Shown piece after piece: positions 6,290 to 7,085 of a stretch of DNA of 7,085 nt. The stretch is from the NCBI GenBank assembly GCA_965365465.1, contig CBDUBU010000214.1, positions 1 to 7,085 of the forward strand. The letters run 5' to 3'. The notes beneath the pieces were generated by a model, which saw only the letters and a list, made by a program, of their open reading frames with translations, was not told the origin of the DNA and did not search any database. A program made the translations under genes and the position numbers. How positions within the stretch are numbered: position 1 is the stretch's first letter; every line of letters begins with the position of its first letter. Source of the stretch: CBDUBU01 sp965365465 (GTDB taxonomy: Bacteria; Bacteroidota; Rhodothermia; Rhodothermales; DASSAV01).

Positions 6290-7085
6290 ATGGGGCAAGG
6301 TTACGATTATGACGCCGTGGTTGTAGGGGCTGGCCCCAATGGACTGGCGGCAGCGGTTGCACTGGCACGCGAGGGGTGTTCGGTGCTGGTTCTGGAAGCC
6401 AACGATGCCATCGGCGGCGGCGCCCGGTCTGGCGCGTTAACGCTGCCGGGCTTTGTCCATGACCTTGGATCATCCATTCATCCGATGGGCGTGGCATCCC
6501 CTTTTTTTCGCTCCTTGCCGCTGGAAGAACATGGGTTGAGCTGGATTGAGCCGGATCTTCAGATTGCCCACCCCCTTGACGACGGAACAGCCGCTGTGAT
6601 GCACCGCTCTATTGAAAGGACGGCGGCAGCGCTAGGCAAGGATGAAAAGGCATATCGCTTCATCATGGAGCCACTGGTCAGCAAGTGGGAGCCATTGATT
6701 GAGGAGATTTTACAGCCGCTGATTCATGTCCCGCGTCATCCGTTGTTGCTGGCGCGGTTCGGCCTACTGGCGCTGCAGTCAGTTCAGGGTTTATCGAGGC
6801 TTTTTTTCAGAAACGAACCTGCCCGCGCCCTCTTTGCAGGAATAGGAGCGCACTCGATTCTGCCGCTGGAGTCCGTGGCTTCAGGCGCTTTCGGATTGGT
6901 GCTTGGCCTGTTGGGCCACGCGGTTGGATGGCCTATGCCGCGCGGAGGAGCGCAGCAAATTTCGGATGCCCTGGCATCCTATCTGCGTTCTCTCGGAGGA
7001 GAGATTCAGACGGGGCGGCGGGTACGGAGCGTAAAAGATCTGCCTTCCGCGCGCGCCACATTGTTGGACGTTACGCCCCGGCAGG
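6290..7085 (+). CDS. FAD-dependent oxidoreductase, phytoene-desaturase-like (COG1233), N-terminal part
   Basis: The reading frame is open to the window edge, giving 265 residues of a protein whose family is usually about 480-530 long, so roughly the first half is present. Residues 8-37 form the Rossmann FAD-binding unit: DAVVVGAGPNGLAAAVALA with GAGPNG at 13-18, and the acidic residue that binds the ribose at the end of VLVLE (Glu36). IGGGARS (41-47) is the flavin-contacting Gly-rich turn of this amine-oxidase/phytoene-desaturase group. GWPMPRGGAQQISDALASYL (about 213-232) is the conserved segment that precedes the second half of the FAD domain. In this group PRGG-like turns precede a helix and then a strand, seen here as GGEIQTGRRV. 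Members act on carotenoid precursors, retinoids or unknown lipids, and the substrate cannot be told from this half. It lies 113 bp after the acyl-CoA dehydrogenase gene on the same strand, so co-transcription is possible. Confidence 0.93.
   Translation, partial: MGQGYDYDAVVVGAGPNGLAAAVALAREGCSVLVLEANDAIGGGARSGALTLPGFVHDLGSSIHPMGVASPFFRSLPLEEHGLSWIEPDLQIAHPLDDGTAAVMHRSIERTAAALGKDEKAYRFIMEPLVSKWEPLIEEILQPLIHVPRHPLLLARFGLLALQSVQGLSRLFFRNEPARALFAGIGAHSILPLESVASGAFGLVLGLLGHAVGWPMPRGGAQQISDALASYLRSLGGEIQTGRRVRSVKDLPSARATLLDVTPRQ

Overview
The window looks like moderate-GC bacterial chromosomal DNA. My best guess is the Bacteroidota/Rhodothermota side of the tree. Two things point that way: an intergenic inverted repeat of the kind that yields spurious CHSE..ES-type ORFs in many Bacteroidota, and an acyl-CoA dehydrogenase of a sub-type I associate with Rhodothermales-like and planctomycete genomes. 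This placement is an inference from recall, not a search. All supported genes are on the + strand.

Layout: 1-721 has no convincing gene. It holds a terminator-like hairpin at the left edge, a 31-bp-arm imperfect inverted repeat (152-238) and, on the minus strand, a well-formed intrinsic terminator (about 331-361) with no gene feeding into it. From 722 to 3891 there is a compact four-gene stress-type island: a YsnF/DUF2382 protein (722-1393); a three-part protein with a YflT/GS17M-like domain, a DUF2382 domain and a C-terminal module (1461-2540); a single-pass membrane protein with an extracytoplasmic beta-rich domain (2702-3262); and a PRC-barrel protein (3319-3891). The second and fourth proteins end in the same roughly 80-residue module, about 36 identities without gaps, which ties them together as a system. 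A 160-nt leader before the membrane protein carries three copies of CGCCTGAA and can fold into two mutually exclusive hairpins. A strong hairpin at 3972-4006 closes the island.

From 4143 onward the content changes to lipid/redox metabolism: a long VLCAD/ACAD9-type acyl-CoA dehydrogenase (4143-6176), then the N-terminal 265 residues of a COG1233-type FAD-dependent oxidoreductase related to phytoene desaturases (6290 to the window edge) with a strong Shine-Dalgarno sequence.

The first four genes probably act together in general or envelope stress protection. DUF2382, GS17M-like and PRC-barrel domains recur together in desiccation, osmotic and oxidative stress proteins, but their biochemistry is poorly known. 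The last two genes may be functionally linked (FAD enzymes acting on acyl or isoprenoid substrates), but only adjacency and shared strand support that.
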